From contig NZ_JAPNOA010000027.1 of the NCBI RefSeq assembly GCF_026626885.1, forward strand, positions 1 through 64,000: a stretch of DNA of 64,000 nt, read 5' to 3'. The translations under genes and the position numbers were made by a program. This document shows positions 35,565-45,001 of the stretch, one piece after another (position 1 is the first letter of the stretch; the number at the start of each line of letters is the position of its first letter). The notes beneath the pieces are model-generated. The model saw nothing but the letters and a program-made list of their open reading frames with translations. It did not search any database and had not been told where the DNA came from. The DNA comes from Parathalassolituus penaei. GTDB taxonomy: Bacteria; Pseudomonadota; Gammaproteobacteria; Pseudomonadales; Oceanobacteraceae.

Positions 35565-36050
35565 TTATTCTTCCAGCAAGGAACGCAGCATCCAGGCGGT
35601 TTGCTCGTGTACGGTAATACGCTGGGTCAGCAGATCAGCGGTTGGCTCATCACTGGCTTCGTCAACCAGCTGGAACAGACTGCGTGCTGTACGGGCAGTG
35701 GCTTCGTGGCCCTGAGCCAGGATCGCCACCATTTCCAGTGCCTTGGGCGGCACTTCCGGCGCATCTGGCAGCGATGTCAGTTTGCCAAACTGTGAATAGG
35801 AGCCTGGGGCTTTATGGCCCAGCGAGCGAATACGTTCAGCAATCGGGTCAACGGCATTCCAGAGTTCTGTGTACTGCACCATAAACATGTCGTGCAGGCT
35901 GTTGAACATTGGCCCGGTGACGTTCCAGTGGAAGTTGTGAGTGGTCAGATACAGGGTGTAGGTATCGGCCAGCAAACGGCCCAGCCCGTCGGCAATCTGT
36001 TCGCGGTGCTCGTCGCTGATACCGATATTGATACTCATGGGTTTGGTCAT
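35565..36050 (-). CDS. dps: Dps-family DNA-protecting ferritin
   Basis: 161 residues. Dps dodecamers oxidise and store iron using peroxide and can coat DNA. The intersubunit ferroxidase residues lie in [16 protein letters not shown] (histidine) and [23 protein letters not shown]-type helix (aspartate and glutamate). A second in-frame start four codons later (MSIN) is possible. The N-terminal tail is short with few lysines, so DNA binding may be weak. Confidence 0.9.
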   Translation of the reverse strand: MTKPMSINIGISDEHREQIADGLGRLLADTYTLYLTTHNFHWNVTGPMFNSLHDMFMVQYTELWNAVDPIAERIRSLGHKAPGSYSQFGKLTSLPDAPEVPPKALEMVAILAQGHEATARTARSLFQLVDEASDEPTADLLTQRITVHEQTAWMLRSLLEE

Positions 36051-36200
36051 GGTCGAATTCCTCTGGTCAGAACAGGTTCTGGTGTCGTTGTTATCGAAAG
36101 TCTCATTTGCAGGTGAGAGTATTTTCTATTTATAGGCTGATTGGATCTCGCTTGTGTTGCGACAGGTCAGCATTGCAAGTTGGTTTCGGCAGTTGGGGAT

Positions 36201-37133
36201 TTATCCCAGTGTGGTATCCAGCACCATCATCAGACAGAATCCGGCCATCAATCCCAGGGTTGCCAGTGTCTGGTGGCCATTGCGATGGGTTTCCGGAATC
36301 ACTTCGTGAGACACCACAAACAGCATGGCGCCCGCGGCAAGACCCAGCCCGATCGGGTAGGCGAACAGCCATCCACCGGCCAGACCAGCCCCCAACAGGG
36401 CACCAACAGGCTCCAGCAATCCACTGGCTCCTGCAACGACCACGGCTAACATCGGGGACATACCAACCGCTCGCAGGGTCAGGGCTACCGCCAGACCTTC
36501 GGGAATATCCTGCAGGGCAATTGCAGTGGCCAGCGGCAGGCCAACACTCATATCGCCCTGAGCAAAACTGACCCCAACTGCCATACCTTCCGGCAGGTTG
36601 TGAATGGCAATCGCCAGCACAAACAACCAGGCGCGATCACAGCGTTCATGGCCGGGGCCACAAGGGCCGGTATTGGTGTGTTCGTGGGGCGTCAGGTTAT
36701 CAATCCCCAACATCAACGCCACACCAAAGGCCATTCCCAGAACCACCAGTGCGGCTCCGCCAACAGCCGAGCCGGTGATGGCTTCACCGGAATCTAGCCC
36801 GGGCAGAATCAGTGAAAAACAGGAGGCTGCCAGCATCATGCCAGCGGCAAACCCCAGCATGACGTCTTCCGTAGACTGGCGAATGCCACGCAGAAAGAGA
36901 GCCGGAGCAGCGCCCAGTGTGGTGGCGAGAAAGCCGGCAGTGCCGCCCAGCAGTGCGTAACGACTAAAGCCGTCGGTGCTGCTGGCCAGTGAATGCAACA
37001 TACCCTGTAGTAACAGAATAATGGTCAGCACCAGAGCGGCCGCAAGGGCAATGCTGGTGCGTGGATGTTCAAACGCAGTGGCTCTAATGATGCTGAACCA
37101 GCTTTCGGATGGACTATTCAGAGTTGTCATCAC
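36201..37133 (-). CDS. ZIP-family divalent metal transporter
   Basis: 310 residues with about eight membrane segments. The metal-path motifs of the ZIP family are present: AIHNLPEGMAVGVSF in the fourth and ALQDIPEGLAVALTL in the fifth conserved helix. A loop with TPHEHTNTGPCGPGHERC is rich in metal-binding residues. Such proteins import zinc, iron or manganese into the cytoplasm. It neighbours dps on the same strand, an iron-linked pairing. An FNR-type site lies in its upstream region. Confidence 0.88.
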   Translation of the reverse strand: MMTTLNSPSESWFSIIRATAFEHPRTSIALAAALVLTIILLLQGMLHSLASSTDGFSRYALLGGTAGFLATTLGAAPALFLRGIRQSTEDVMLGFAAGMMLAASCFSLILPGLDSGEAITGSAVGGAALVVLGMAFGVALMLGIDNLTPHEHTNTGPCGPGHERCDRAWLFVLAIAIHNLPEGMAVGVSFAQGDMSVGLPLATAIALQDIPEGLAVALTLRAVGMSPMLAVVVAGASGLLEPVGALLGAGLAGGWLFAYPIGLGLAAGAMLFVVSHEVIPETHRNGHQTLATLGLMAGFCLMMVLDTTLG

Positions 37134-37238
37134 AGGTGCTCCTTGGACCCTCTGAATTGACTATAGGAGATTCGAGAGTCGACAGAAAATCAGCATTTGT
37201 GATGACAGTAAAAGCTGTTTTCTATTAGCTGGCTGATT

Positions 37239-37252
37239 TTGATATATATCAA
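37239..37252. promoter_or_regulatory. FNR/ANR-type site TTGATATATATCAA
   Basis: An exact match to TTGAT-N4-ATCAA, in the divergent gap between the ZIP gene and fimT. On the plus side a weak -10 (TAAATC, 37274-37279) would place the site near -41, the activating position. On the minus side the spacing to a possible -10 is about 4 bp off. Confidence 0.6.
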
Positions 37253-37430
37253 TAGAACGTAAATAATCAGTTGTAAATCACATTCGGTAACAATTGTGCA
37301 ACGCCCGTTTATCCCAGTTTTTCCGCCTTATGACTGTTCTGTGATGCAGGTCCGTTGATCCGACAATCCGACCCCGACACAATCTCTGCATAGATTGAAC
37401 CTGATCACACCGTAAATGGATGAACGCATC

Positions 37431-37994
37431 ATGATTGCAATACCGACCCACAATTATCGGATCTTGAACCGCTGTCGCGGCTTTACTCTGATTGAGCTGA
37501 TGACAGCTCTTGGGGTCTTCTCCATTTTGATTGCTGTTGGTGCTCCGGCACTCCGTACCTTTATTGAAAGCAATGCCCTGATTACCGAAACCAATCGTGT
37601 CAACGGCCAGCTGGCATCGGTGCGTATGGAAGCAGTCAAACGCAACATGCAAACCATGCTATGCCCGAGCAGTAACGGTACTTCCTGCAATGCCAGTTCC
37701 TGGACTTCCGGCTGGATTGCCTTCAACGATGCCAACTCCGATGGCAAATTGGCCACTGACGGTACTGAAGCAGTATTCGCTGTTGGTGAAGCCGCCAAGG
37801 GTAATATTCGTATCGCCGGTAATACCGCACTGGCGACCTCTATTCGCTATAAGGCCGATGGCGCACTGCAAAGTGATGCCGGCACCGTCACCATTTGTAC
37901 GGTGGCCAGCGGTGTATCGCCTAATGCCAGGGTGATTTCCATGACTACCGGTGGTCGCACCCGCGTGGATTCCAGCACGGTAACTTGCCAGTGA
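37431..37994 (+). CDS. fimT: Minor type IV pilin / pseudopilin FimT-FimU type
   Basis: About 187 residues; an ATG at 37416 is an alternative start. A short basic leader ends in RCRG, followed by FTLIELMTALGVFSILIAVG, the prepilin peptidase site with Glu5 and the hydrophobic N-terminal helix. The C-terminal part has the GspH/FimT layout and cysteines that could pair. It is the first gene of the minor pilin operon; such proteins form the initiating complex at the pilus tip. Confidence 0.88.
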   Translation: MIAIPTHNYRILNRCRGFTLIELMTALGVFSILIAVGAPALRTFIESNALITETNRVNGQLASVRMEAVKRNMQTMLCPSSNGTSCNASSWTSGWIAFNDANSDGKLATDGTEAVFAVGEAAKGNIRIAGNTALATSIRYKADGALQSDAGTVTICTVASGVSPNARVISMTTGGRTRVDSSTVTCQ

Positions 37995-38002
37995 GAACTC
38001 TC

Positions 38003-38485
38003 ATGAAACGCTCAGTTGCTCTGGGGCAAAACCGTCTTCAGCGCGGTTTCAGTATGGTTGAAGTGATGGTATCCGTGGTGGTGCTGTCGGTTGGCTTGCT
38101 GGGAATGGCGGCCTTGCAGGCACGCTCGCTGCAGGAGAACCGCGGCGCTTATCTGCGCTCGCAGGGCAGTATTCTGGCCTATGACATCCTCGAACGGATC
38201 CGTGCCAATAGTGATGCCGCGATTGCTGGGAAATACGACATGTCGATGGGCACGCGCAAATTCTCAACCGGTAACAGCATGGCTGACACCGATCTTAAGG
38301 ACTGGGTTGCCAACCTTACCAGCCTGCTGCCATCTGGCGATGGTTCAGTGGACTGCGACTCAAACGGCAACTGTACGGTGATCGTCCAGTGGTTTGATAA
38401 CTCGGTCACTGAAGATGTCAATGAGGACGGAGTGGTGGATGACAAGGACAAGGTTACCTCCATCACCCTCGCGTCCACTCTGTGA
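38003..38485 (+). CDS. pilV: Minor type IV pilin PilV
   Basis: 160 residues from the ATG at 38003; the frame overlaps the end of fimT. The leader ends RLQRG, then FSMVEVMVSVVVLSVGLLGM. GLLGMAALQARSLQENRGAY is characteristic of PilV. Near the C-terminus is an acidic DVNEDGVVDDKD stretch that could bind calcium. It is part of the fimT-pilVWX-pilY1-pilE operon. Confidence 0.9.
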   Translation: MKRSVALGQNRLQRGFSMVEVMVSVVVLSVGLLGMAALQARSLQENRGAYLRSQGSILAYDILERIRANSDAAIAGKYDMSMGTRKFSTGNSMADTDLKDWVANLTSLLPSGDGSVDCDSNGNCTVIVQWFDNSVTEDVNEDGVVDDKDKVTSITLASTL

Positions 38486-38498
38486 AGGAAATAAGGAC

Positions 38499-39548
38499 AT
38501 GACAGTGTTTTCTGACAAGTGGTCTGCGCGCGCAAAACAGTCGGGATTCTCGATGATCGAGTTGATGATCAGTATGGTCATCAGCCTGGTATTGATTGCC
38601 GGTGTGGTTTCGGTATTCCAGAGTAATAAACGTACCTATATCACCGGTGATGCCCTGGCCGAAATTCAGGAAAACGTGCGTATTGCCTATGACTATATCG
38701 CCCGTGAAGTGCGAATGGCGGGATCGGGTTATTCCTGTCTGGCCAACGTAACTACCGTGCAGAACATGCTTAACTCTACTGATTTCGACTTTAACTTTGC
38801 CCAGCCGCTGGAAGCTTACGATAACGGCAATAATCTGCCTGCTGCGCTATCGGGGGTGGTTAAATCCGGTACGGATGCACTGGTGGTGCGCGGAACTTAT
38901 GGTGTCGGTGCCAAACTGGAAACCGAACTGGACAACCCGTCGGCCTCCTTGAAAGTAACCTCTATTGATCCTCCGCCAATGGGAGTGGATGACATTGTAG
39001 TGGTAACCGATTGCCGTACGGCATCCATTTTCCAGATCACCAACTTTTCAGGCAATGGTAACTCCGGTTCCGATAACGTGGTTCACAACACCGGTACCGG
39101 CACGCCGGGCAACCAGACCAAAAACTTTATTTATCCGTTCCAGGCTGGTGCCACGGTTATCAAGACTCGCACGATTGCCTATTACATCGGCACCAACGCC
39201 AATGGTGAATCGGCGTTGTTCCAGCGCGCCACCGATCAGGGTAGCTCTGACACCATTGAAGTGGTTGAAGGCATCCAGGATATGCAGCTGACCTTTGGTG
39301 TGGATACCAATGATGACGGTTTACCGGAAGGTTATTACACCCCGACCCAGATTACCGATGGTTCGATTGGTGCTGAATGGTCGGATGCGATCAGCGCTCG
39401 TATCAATCTGCTGGTGCGCAGTATCGATGACAACGTGGTAGATAGTATTTCTTCCTACACCTTTAACGGCAAAACCATAACGCCGACCGACAAACGAATG
39501 TACCGCGAAGTCAGCTTTGTGGTGGCCATTCGTGGTCGTTTGCAATAA
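38499..39548 (+). CDS. pilW: Minor type IV pilin PilW
   Basis: 349 residues from the ATG at 38499 with AAGGA just upstream. The leader ends KQSG, then FSMIELMISMVISLVLIAGV. The length and the region ENVRIAYDYIAREVRMAGSG are typical of PilW, which are long minor pilins. The C-terminal end MYREVSFVVAIRGR also matches. It is 13 bp after pilV and 11 bp before pilX. Confidence 0.92.
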   Translation: MTVFSDKWSARAKQSGFSMIELMISMVISLVLIAGVVSVFQSNKRTYITGDALAEIQENVRIAYDYIAREVRMAGSGYSCLANVTTVQNMLNSTDFDFNFAQPLEAYDNGNNLPAALSGVVKSGTDALVVRGTYGVGAKLETELDNPSASLKVTSIDPPPMGVDDIVVVTDCRTASIFQITNFSGNGNSGSDNVVHNTGTGTPGNQTKNFIYPFQAGATVIKTRTIAYYIGTNANGESALFQRATDQGSSDTIEVVEGIQDMQLTFGVDTNDDGLPEGYYTPTQITDGSIGAEWSDAISARINLLVRSIDDNVVDSISSYTFNGKTITPTDKRMYREVSFVVAIRGRLQ

Positions 39549-39559
39549 GGACCTGTGAC

Positions 39560-40180
39560 ATGAAAACAAATCGTTCATTGATGCAGGGTTCGGCCTTGAT
39601 TATCAGCCTGGTGATGCTGGTGATCCTGACCTTGCTGGGTATTTCCGGGATCAAGAGTTCGACTCTGGAAATCCGGATGGCGGCCAACGCTGAAGACCGT
39701 AACCGTGCGTTCCAGGCGGCTGAATATGCCCTGAAAGTGGCTGAGGCAAAAGTTTCGGAAATGGTATCAAACGGTAACTACGCTACCTATTTTGGCAACA
39801 AGGCTTATCCCTGGTATTACAAAACCCTGACCATCAGCTCTGGTGGTGGTAACGGTGGTGACTGTTCAACCTCATTGCCATGGCTTACTGGTGTAGCGAC
39901 CTGGGATAATTCCGATTCGATTGCTCTGACATCGGCTGAAAACGCACCGTTAAAACAACTCGGTCTGAGTCAGGTTCCACGTTATATGATCGGTTATGAC
40001 AGTGAGGTGGATGAAACCAGCCCATGTTATGCCGACGTCAGCCCGGAAGGTTATTCCAATAGTATTGGTAGTGCTGGTGAGCCTCTGCATGTTGAGCGGT
40101 TCACTATCACCGTAATTGGTTACGGTGCACAGCCTAATACCCGTGTTCGCTTGCAAGCGACATTCAACGCGTTGCTGTAA
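39560..40180 (+). CDS. pilX: Minor type IV pilin-like protein PilX
   Basis: 206 residues. The N-terminal hydrophobic helix is ALIISLVMLVILTLLGISG with the PilX feature SSTLEIRMAANAEDRNRAFQ. As usual in PilX it lacks a classical G-F-T cleavage site; the start is MKTNRSLMQGSALI. The C-terminal segment ERFTITVIGYGAQPNTRVRL fits the family. It precedes pilY1 by 14 bp. Confidence 0.9.
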   Translation: MKTNRSLMQGSALIISLVMLVILTLLGISGIKSSTLEIRMAANAEDRNRAFQAAEYALKVAEAKVSEMVSNGNYATYFGNKAYPWYYKTLTISSGGGNGGDCSTSLPWLTGVATWDNSDSIALTSAENAPLKQLGLSQVPRYMIGYDSEVDETSPCYADVSPEGYSNSIGSAGEPLHVERFTITVIGYGAQPNTRVRLQATFNALL

Positions 40181-40194
40181 GGGAGAAGAGCGAT

Positions 40195-43059
40195 ATGCGT
40201 TATAAACAGATGGTATATAAATTCACAGCTTTTTTAATGGCAGTGGTATTTCCGTTACAGGTTCTGGCTGGGGCCTGTGACACCTTGGTGGCAGCCAGTG
40301 GGCCAATGCCGGGGGCTTTGGGGGTACTCAAGGACGGTACTATTACGGTTCAGTCTAACGGCGAGTCCAACTGTGCCATTCTGTTTGGTGGTAATAGCAC
40401 GGTCATTAATGCCCAGACAGGTAAATATACCACTCGTGGTACTGGCTGTTCGACGTCTTCCGGTGGCAAGGTTGCTGAGACCGGCGAATACCTGAATGCT
40501 TTGTCACCCATGTCATACACTGGCCCATCTGCCAATGCCGCAAAGGTTACTTACGCTAATAGTGGGGGTGTGATTAAATTCACCAGTAGCAGCGTTGAAC
40601 ATTCGTATGCGTTAAAGGACTCTTCAAGCAGCTCAAAATATCGTTGGTGTAAAAATGGCACCGGGAATGGTTGTGATAATAATCAGAAAGGTAGTGATTA
40701 TATCGTTTATGATTCGCACCTTAATTCGGACTGGGGAACATTTCCTGTTTATGGGTCAACTAGGTTGACATTAACCAACGATGCTTTGACCAGTAAGAAA
40801 GTGTACCTTTCCAAGTCTGATACAGCATATCAGGATCTTTATGGGTACGAACTGGTTGATGTGAATACTGGTAATGAGGTCTACTTTAAATATGACTCTG
40901 CTGCCAGTCCTTATAGAATTAGCAAGCTTCGTTTGTCTGCTGATAACGCAACGGTAACCTTTGAACCTGGCACGTATTACATCGGCACGCTCGAAACAAC
41001 CAGCAAGTTTGTTATAAAAGTGGCATCCAGTGGTGGTGATGGCACTGGCAAGGTCAAGCTTTATGTCGACAATATGAGTATGAACAACCTTAATGGAAGT
41101 TGCATTAACGTATCTTCTTGCCCATCTTCTGGTGTTCTGAATACAACGGCTGATGCTGAGCATCCTGAACGTCTTTATATCTATGTTCTGAGTAGTGACT
41201 TTACTCTGAATGACCGTGTGAGTATGGCTGCAGGTATTTATGTCCAAAAGGGTACCCTGACTATGGGCAACAACAATGCCACTTTTATTGGTGAAGCATT
41301 GGCCAAGAATATCTTGCTGCAAAACGGCGGATCCAGCAGTGATCCGATGGATATTATCTATAAGGACACTGGCATTTTCTCGAGTCTGTATTCCACCTCT
41401 AGCGTTACTACTGAAGTTATCAAGAAAGGCACCTACAGCCTGGCTGCTCCGGCCGTGCCACGTGAAACCACGTCTGGTAATCTGGTGTATGTGCCGTATC
41501 AGACTGATTATTATCTGAAGGATGACGGTTCCTATTCCTATTACGGTGGCCATCTGATGGCATTCAAGCTGAAAGCGGATGGCACTACGGAAACGACGGC
41601 GCAATGGGATGCCGGTACCTTGATGACGGTTGCCCAACGTACCGATCGTTTGTATTCCATCAATAGCTCTGGTGCTCTTACGAAGTTCGCTTTATTGGAT
41701 AGCGCAGCATTCGGATCGACGTCACCAACGTCCGCCGAGATCATCAGCTATACCCTGAATCCGTCTTATACGGCTACCTTCCTGGGCAAGCGTGACCCGA
41801 ATACCATGATTGGTCGGCCGTACAGCACCCAGCCAGTGATTGCCGAGAATCTCGGACAGGTGATGTTCCATACCGATGATGGTTTTCTGTATTCCGTTGA
41901 TTCCACGACTGGTGAGCTGAAATGGGGCTTTATGCCTGGTGATCTGGTTGCGAGTTTGAAGGATTACGGTACTTTTTATAAAAGCCATGCGATGGAAGGT
42001 CAGATTGCAGTTCAGGAATATACCTCCGGCGGTACCAAAAACGCCTATGTGGTGGGTTCGGCCAAGGGAGGGAGCATTCACTATGCATTGAATGTTAGCA
42101 GTAGTGGAACGCTTACCAATCTATGGGCTGACTCTGCAGCTGGTTCTGTTCCACATCGTCCGGTTATCTTCCAGGTGGGTAGTACCTATTACGCACTGTA
42201 TCTGACCGGCACCAACACCGTTAATGTTCGTGCTTTGACATCCGGTGCGACTGCCAAGCAGTACACATTGGCAACCGGTACATTAACCGCAGCGCCAATT
42301 GTTCTGGAATCCTTTGATACCTCTGGCAAAAACCGGGTACAGAATTTAACCATGTATGTGGGGGATGCCGACGGTAATGTCTATGAATACAAAATTGCAT
42401 CCGGTGGTAGTTTGATTAACAGCCCCTCCAAGGTGACCGTTGGCAATATGGGCACCACCAGTACGGTTGCGGACCCGGTGAAATACCTGCAAACCGCGAC
42501 GCTGGGGGGCTACGATTATGTAACGGCGCAGACGACCACCCGTTTGAAAACCTTCCGCTTGCCGAATTCCAGCACCTGGGCATCACGCTGGATCAGCCGG
42601 GTCGGTGAGTCCGGTTCCTGGAGTGATTCCGGCACTTACACCAAGGAAACCCTGTTTACACCAAAAAGTGAGCATATTCAGAAGCTGCCAACGCTGGCCA
42701 CAATCACCGATCAGGTAGAGATTGCTGAGAGTGTGGTGTTCCTGCCGGTACAGGTGGAAGAAACGTCTGGAACAGAGCAGGTCTGTAACGCCTATTACTA
42801 CCTGTACCGTCTGGATAAAGGTTATTTCCCATATAACACCCTGCACACCAAAACTCCGGTAACGGATAACGTGTTGGTGGGAACAGGTAAAGCCTATAAA
42901 CCAAGTATCACCATTATTGGTGGTGAGGTGACTCTGGAAGGGCATAGTGAGAGAAATATCGATAAATCCGGTGTTACCAATCTGGGATTGGACGATCCGT
43001 TTACTTTTACCAAGGGCGAAAATGGTATTTCTGGTTGGCGCGAGCTGTTGGACGAATAA
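40195..43059 (+). CDS. pilY1: PilY1-type tip adhesin with atypical N-terminal half
   Basis: 954 residues. A signal peptide ends near VLAGACD. The C-terminal half (about 530-800) is the PilY1 beta-propeller: GRPYSTQPVIAENLGQVMFH, DGFLYSVDSTTGELKWGFMP, MYVGDADGNVYEYK. The first 400 residues show no von Willebrand A domain. They have instead a beta-rich, Ser/Thr/Gly-rich region with turns such as MAAGIYVQKGTLTMGNNNAT, like MshQ-type proteins. The N-terminal coding region (40560-41200) is visibly AT-richer than its neighbours. PilY1 sits at the pilus tip and acts in adhesion and pilus retraction control. Confidence 0.85.
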   Translation: MRYKQMVYKFTAFLMAVVFPLQVLAGACDTLVAASGPMPGALGVLKDGTITVQSNGESNCAILFGGNSTVINAQTGKYTTRGTGCSTSSGGKVAETGEYLNALSPMSYTGPSANAAKVTYANSGGVIKFTSSSVEHSYALKDSSSSSKYRWCKNGTGNGCDNNQKGSDYIVYDSHLNSDWGTFPVYGSTRLTLTNDALTSKKVYLSKSDTAYQDLYGYELVDVNTGNEVYFKYDSAASPYRISKLRLSADNATVTFEPGTYYIGTLETTSKFVIKVASSGGDGTGKVKLYVDNMSMNNLNGSCINVSSCPSSGVLNTTADAEHPERLYIYVLSSDFTLNDRVSMAAGIYVQKGTLTMGNNNATFIGEALAKNILLQNGGSSSDPMDIIYKDTGIFSSLYSTSSVTTEVIKKGTYSLAAPAVPRETTSGNLVYVPYQTDYYLKDDGSYSYYGGHLMAFKLKADGTTETTAQWDAGTLMTVAQRTDRLYSINSSGALTKFALLDSAAFGSTSPTSAEIISYTLNPSYTATFLGKRDPNTMIGRPYSTQPVIAENLGQVMFHTDDGFLYSVDSTTGELKWGFMPGDLVASLKDYGTFYKSHAMEGQIAVQEYTSGGTKNAYVVGSAKGGSIHYALNVSSSGTLTNLWADSAAGSVPHRPVIFQVGSTYYALYLTGTNTVNVRALTSGATAKQYTLATGTLTAAPIVLESFDTSGKNRVQNLTMYVGDADGNVYEYKIASGGSLINSPSKVTVGNMGTTSTVADPVKYLQTATLGGYDYVTAQTTTRLKTFRLPNSSTWASRWISRVGESGSWSDSGTYTKETLFTPKSEHIQKLPTLATITDQVEIAESVVFLPVQVEETSGTEQVCNAYYYLYRLDKGYFPYNTLHTKTPVTDNVLVGTGKAYKPSITIIGGEVTLEGHSERNIDKSGVTNLGLDDPFTFTKGENGISGWRELLDE

Positions 43060-43091
43060 ATGTGACTATATCTCTGGTTAAGGAAAGCAGT

Positions 43092-43502
43092 ATGAGTAAT
43101 CGGAAACCATTCCAGCTCCACCGGGGTTTTACCCTGGTGGAGCTGATGATTACAGTGGTGATTGTGTCGGTTTTATTCGGGGTGGCGATTCCTGGTTATC
43201 AAAACCAGATGGTCAAAACCAACCGTTCAGCAGCAGAAGGCTGTTTGCTGGAAACCGGGCAGTCACTGGAGCGTCGTTATGCGGGAGCTTCCAGTTACGC
43301 TGGCGCCATGCCTGCACTCGGATGTCAGACTGATCTGAAAGAGTATTACACCTTCAGCTCAACAATTGTGGCCCAGAGTTATACCCTCAAGGCAACGCCG
43401 CTGAAAGATACCCAGTGCGGGATTCTCACTTACAACAACGCCGGGGCCAAAGGTCTGGAGGCTAATGGCTCCATTACCGGGACTATGAGCGGTTGCTGGT
43501 AA
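43092..43502 (+). CDS. pilE: Type IV pilin-like protein PilE
   Basis: 136 residues from the ATG at 43092, behind AGGAAAG. The leader ends QLHRG, then FTLVELMITVVIVSVLFGVA with Glu5. The C-terminal part is short and has several cysteines (AEGCLLETGQ, LGCQTD, DTQCGIL, SGCW), matching the PilE minor pilins of this operon. Its end overlaps the convergent AraC gene by 20 bp. Confidence 0.9.
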   Translation: MSNRKPFQLHRGFTLVELMITVVIVSVLFGVAIPGYQNQMVKTNRSAAEGCLLETGQSLERRYAGASSYAGAMPALGCQTDLKEYYTFSSTIVAQSYTLKATPLKDTQCGILTYNNAGAKGLEANGSITGTMSGCW

Positions 43503-44454
43503 TTGCTCCGTCTTTAATCCCTTCCTCAATGACAGCGGGCATATGCCCGCTGTCACTGCTATTACGATATTCACGCGGTGATACTCCCATCTGCCGTCGA
43601 AAAAATCGTGTGAAGTATGCCGGGTCGCTGTAACCCAGTTGATAGGCAATGCTGCTGACCGGTTGAACCGTGTAGTTCAGATAACGACAGGCTTCGACAA
43701 TTACCCGCTCATGTACCAGCGACAGGGCGTTACGACGCGTGTGTGTCTGACAGATAGCATTCAGGTGGGCGGCGGATATGCCCAGCTCAGATGCGTAGTC
43801 TTCGACGGTTCGTTGCAAGGCATAGTCCCGGTTAATCAGGCTGGTAAAACGTTGCAACCATTGCAGCCCCCGTGAGGTGTCGTTGCCTGGTGCCTCTGTG
43901 ACCTCTCGTGCCTGACGATAGAGCCGGATCGCACTCAGACGCACCCAGTTAAGCAGTGCCTGTGCTCGTAACTCGTCTGGTGGGGTGCTGTATTCGTCAT
44001 GCAGCTGTTTCAGTAGCAGCGCCAGTTCCTGTACTGCAGTGGCATCTTGCAGAACCCGGGTATGCAAGAACACGCTGGCAGCCTGTTCCATGCTGAGTTG
44101 CTCCAGCAAGCCATGTGATATCGACAGTACGTAGCCTTCAACATCTTCCGACCAGATAAAGTCATGCACACATAATTCGGCAATCACCAGGGCTGCAGGT
44201 GCCTGCACGTTGGTCTGACGACCATCGACCACCGCCTGGCCACTGCCGTGACTGACCAGAAATATCTGGGTTAATCCGCGATGTCGGTGTGGGCGAATCT
44301 TGAACTGATGCTGGCGGCTGCGCACGCTCAGGCGTTCGCAATGAAGCTGGTCGGTCCCGAAGCCGAGGCTGTTGTCTCCGTACTGATGTACGACTGGAAC
44401 CTGGTTACCGGGGGTTGCTGTACGTGGGCCTGCATTATCGGACTGCCGTGTCAT
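43483..44454 (-). CDS. AraC-family regulator next to the second ligAB
   Basis: 323 residues. An N-terminal cupin-type sensor (FKIRPHRHRGLTQIFLVSHG) precedes a C-terminal AraC domain ending QLGYSDPAYFTRFFRRQMGV. It is related to the regulator at 13273-14241 but clearly distinct. It is divergent from the second ligA (145 bp gap), so it probably controls that pair. It resembles PobR-type proteins; the inducer is unknown. Confidence 0.85.
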   Translation of the reverse strand: MTRQSDNAGPRTATPGNQVPVVHQYGDNSLGFGTDQLHCERLSVRSRQHQFKIRPHRHRGLTQIFLVSHGSGQAVVDGRQTNVQAPAALVIAELCVHDFIWSEDVEGYVLSISHGLLEQLSMEQAASVFLHTRVLQDATAVQELALLLKQLHDEYSTPPDELRAQALLNWVRLSAIRLYRQAREVTEAPGNDTSRGLQWLQRFTSLINRDYALQRTVEDYASELGISAAHLNAICQTHTRRNALSLVHERVIVEACRYLNYTVQPVSSIAYQLGYSDPAYFTRFFRRQMGVSPREYRNSSDSGHMPAVIEEGIKDGAITSNRS

Positions 44455-44599
44455 ATTGCCATCTCTTGATCTGAGTCAGGGAATAATAGGCTTTTGAGTG
44501 GATCTGCGAAAAGTGCAATTTGTGCCGGGTTTATTCCATTCTTCAGTTGGCAGAAACCGGCAAGAATGGCCTCACAGAACAACAACAGAGGTAACTGGC

Positions 44600-45001
44600 A
44601 TGAACTGGCAAGCCCATGATTATGACAAGATACCCGGCACTTATGTGTTTGATGGCAAGCGCTCACATGCCGGTTACAACCTGAATCGTATGGCCTATTC
44701 CTTTATCGACAAGGCAAACCGTGATGAGTTTGCGGCCGATATGGACGCTTATTGCCGCAAGTATGAGCTGAGTGATGAGCAGCGTGAGGCGGTGCTGGCG
44801 GGTGACTTCCTGAAGCTGATGCATCTGGGCGGTAATGTGTATTACCTGGCCAAGATTGCGGTGTTCCATGGTCTGAATGTGCAGGATGCGGGTGCAAAAT
44901 TCCACGGCATCACCACTCCGGAATTCAAACAACTGCTGCTGGATAACGCAGCGGGTTTCGAAGAACAACTGAAACAGGCAGGGGGTTTCTGGCATGGCTA
45001 A
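44600..45001 (+). CDS. ligA: Protocatechuate 4,5-dioxygenase alpha subunit LigA (copy 2)
   Basis: 133 residues from the ATG at 44600 with AGAGG upstream; the open frame reaches back to 44498 but without protein-like character. TYVFDG, YNLNRMAYSF and LGGNVYYLAKIAVF match the LigA family and copy 1, with many substitutions elsewhere and a longer C-terminus. Its stop lies inside the start of ligB copy 2 exactly as in copy 1. Confidence 0.92.
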   Translation: MNWQAHDYDKIPGTYVFDGKRSHAGYNLNRMAYSFIDKANRDEFAADMDAYCRKYELSDEQREAVLAGDFLKLMHLGGNVYYLAKIAVFHGLNVQDAGAKFHGITTPEFKQLLLDNAAGFEEQLKQAGGFWHG

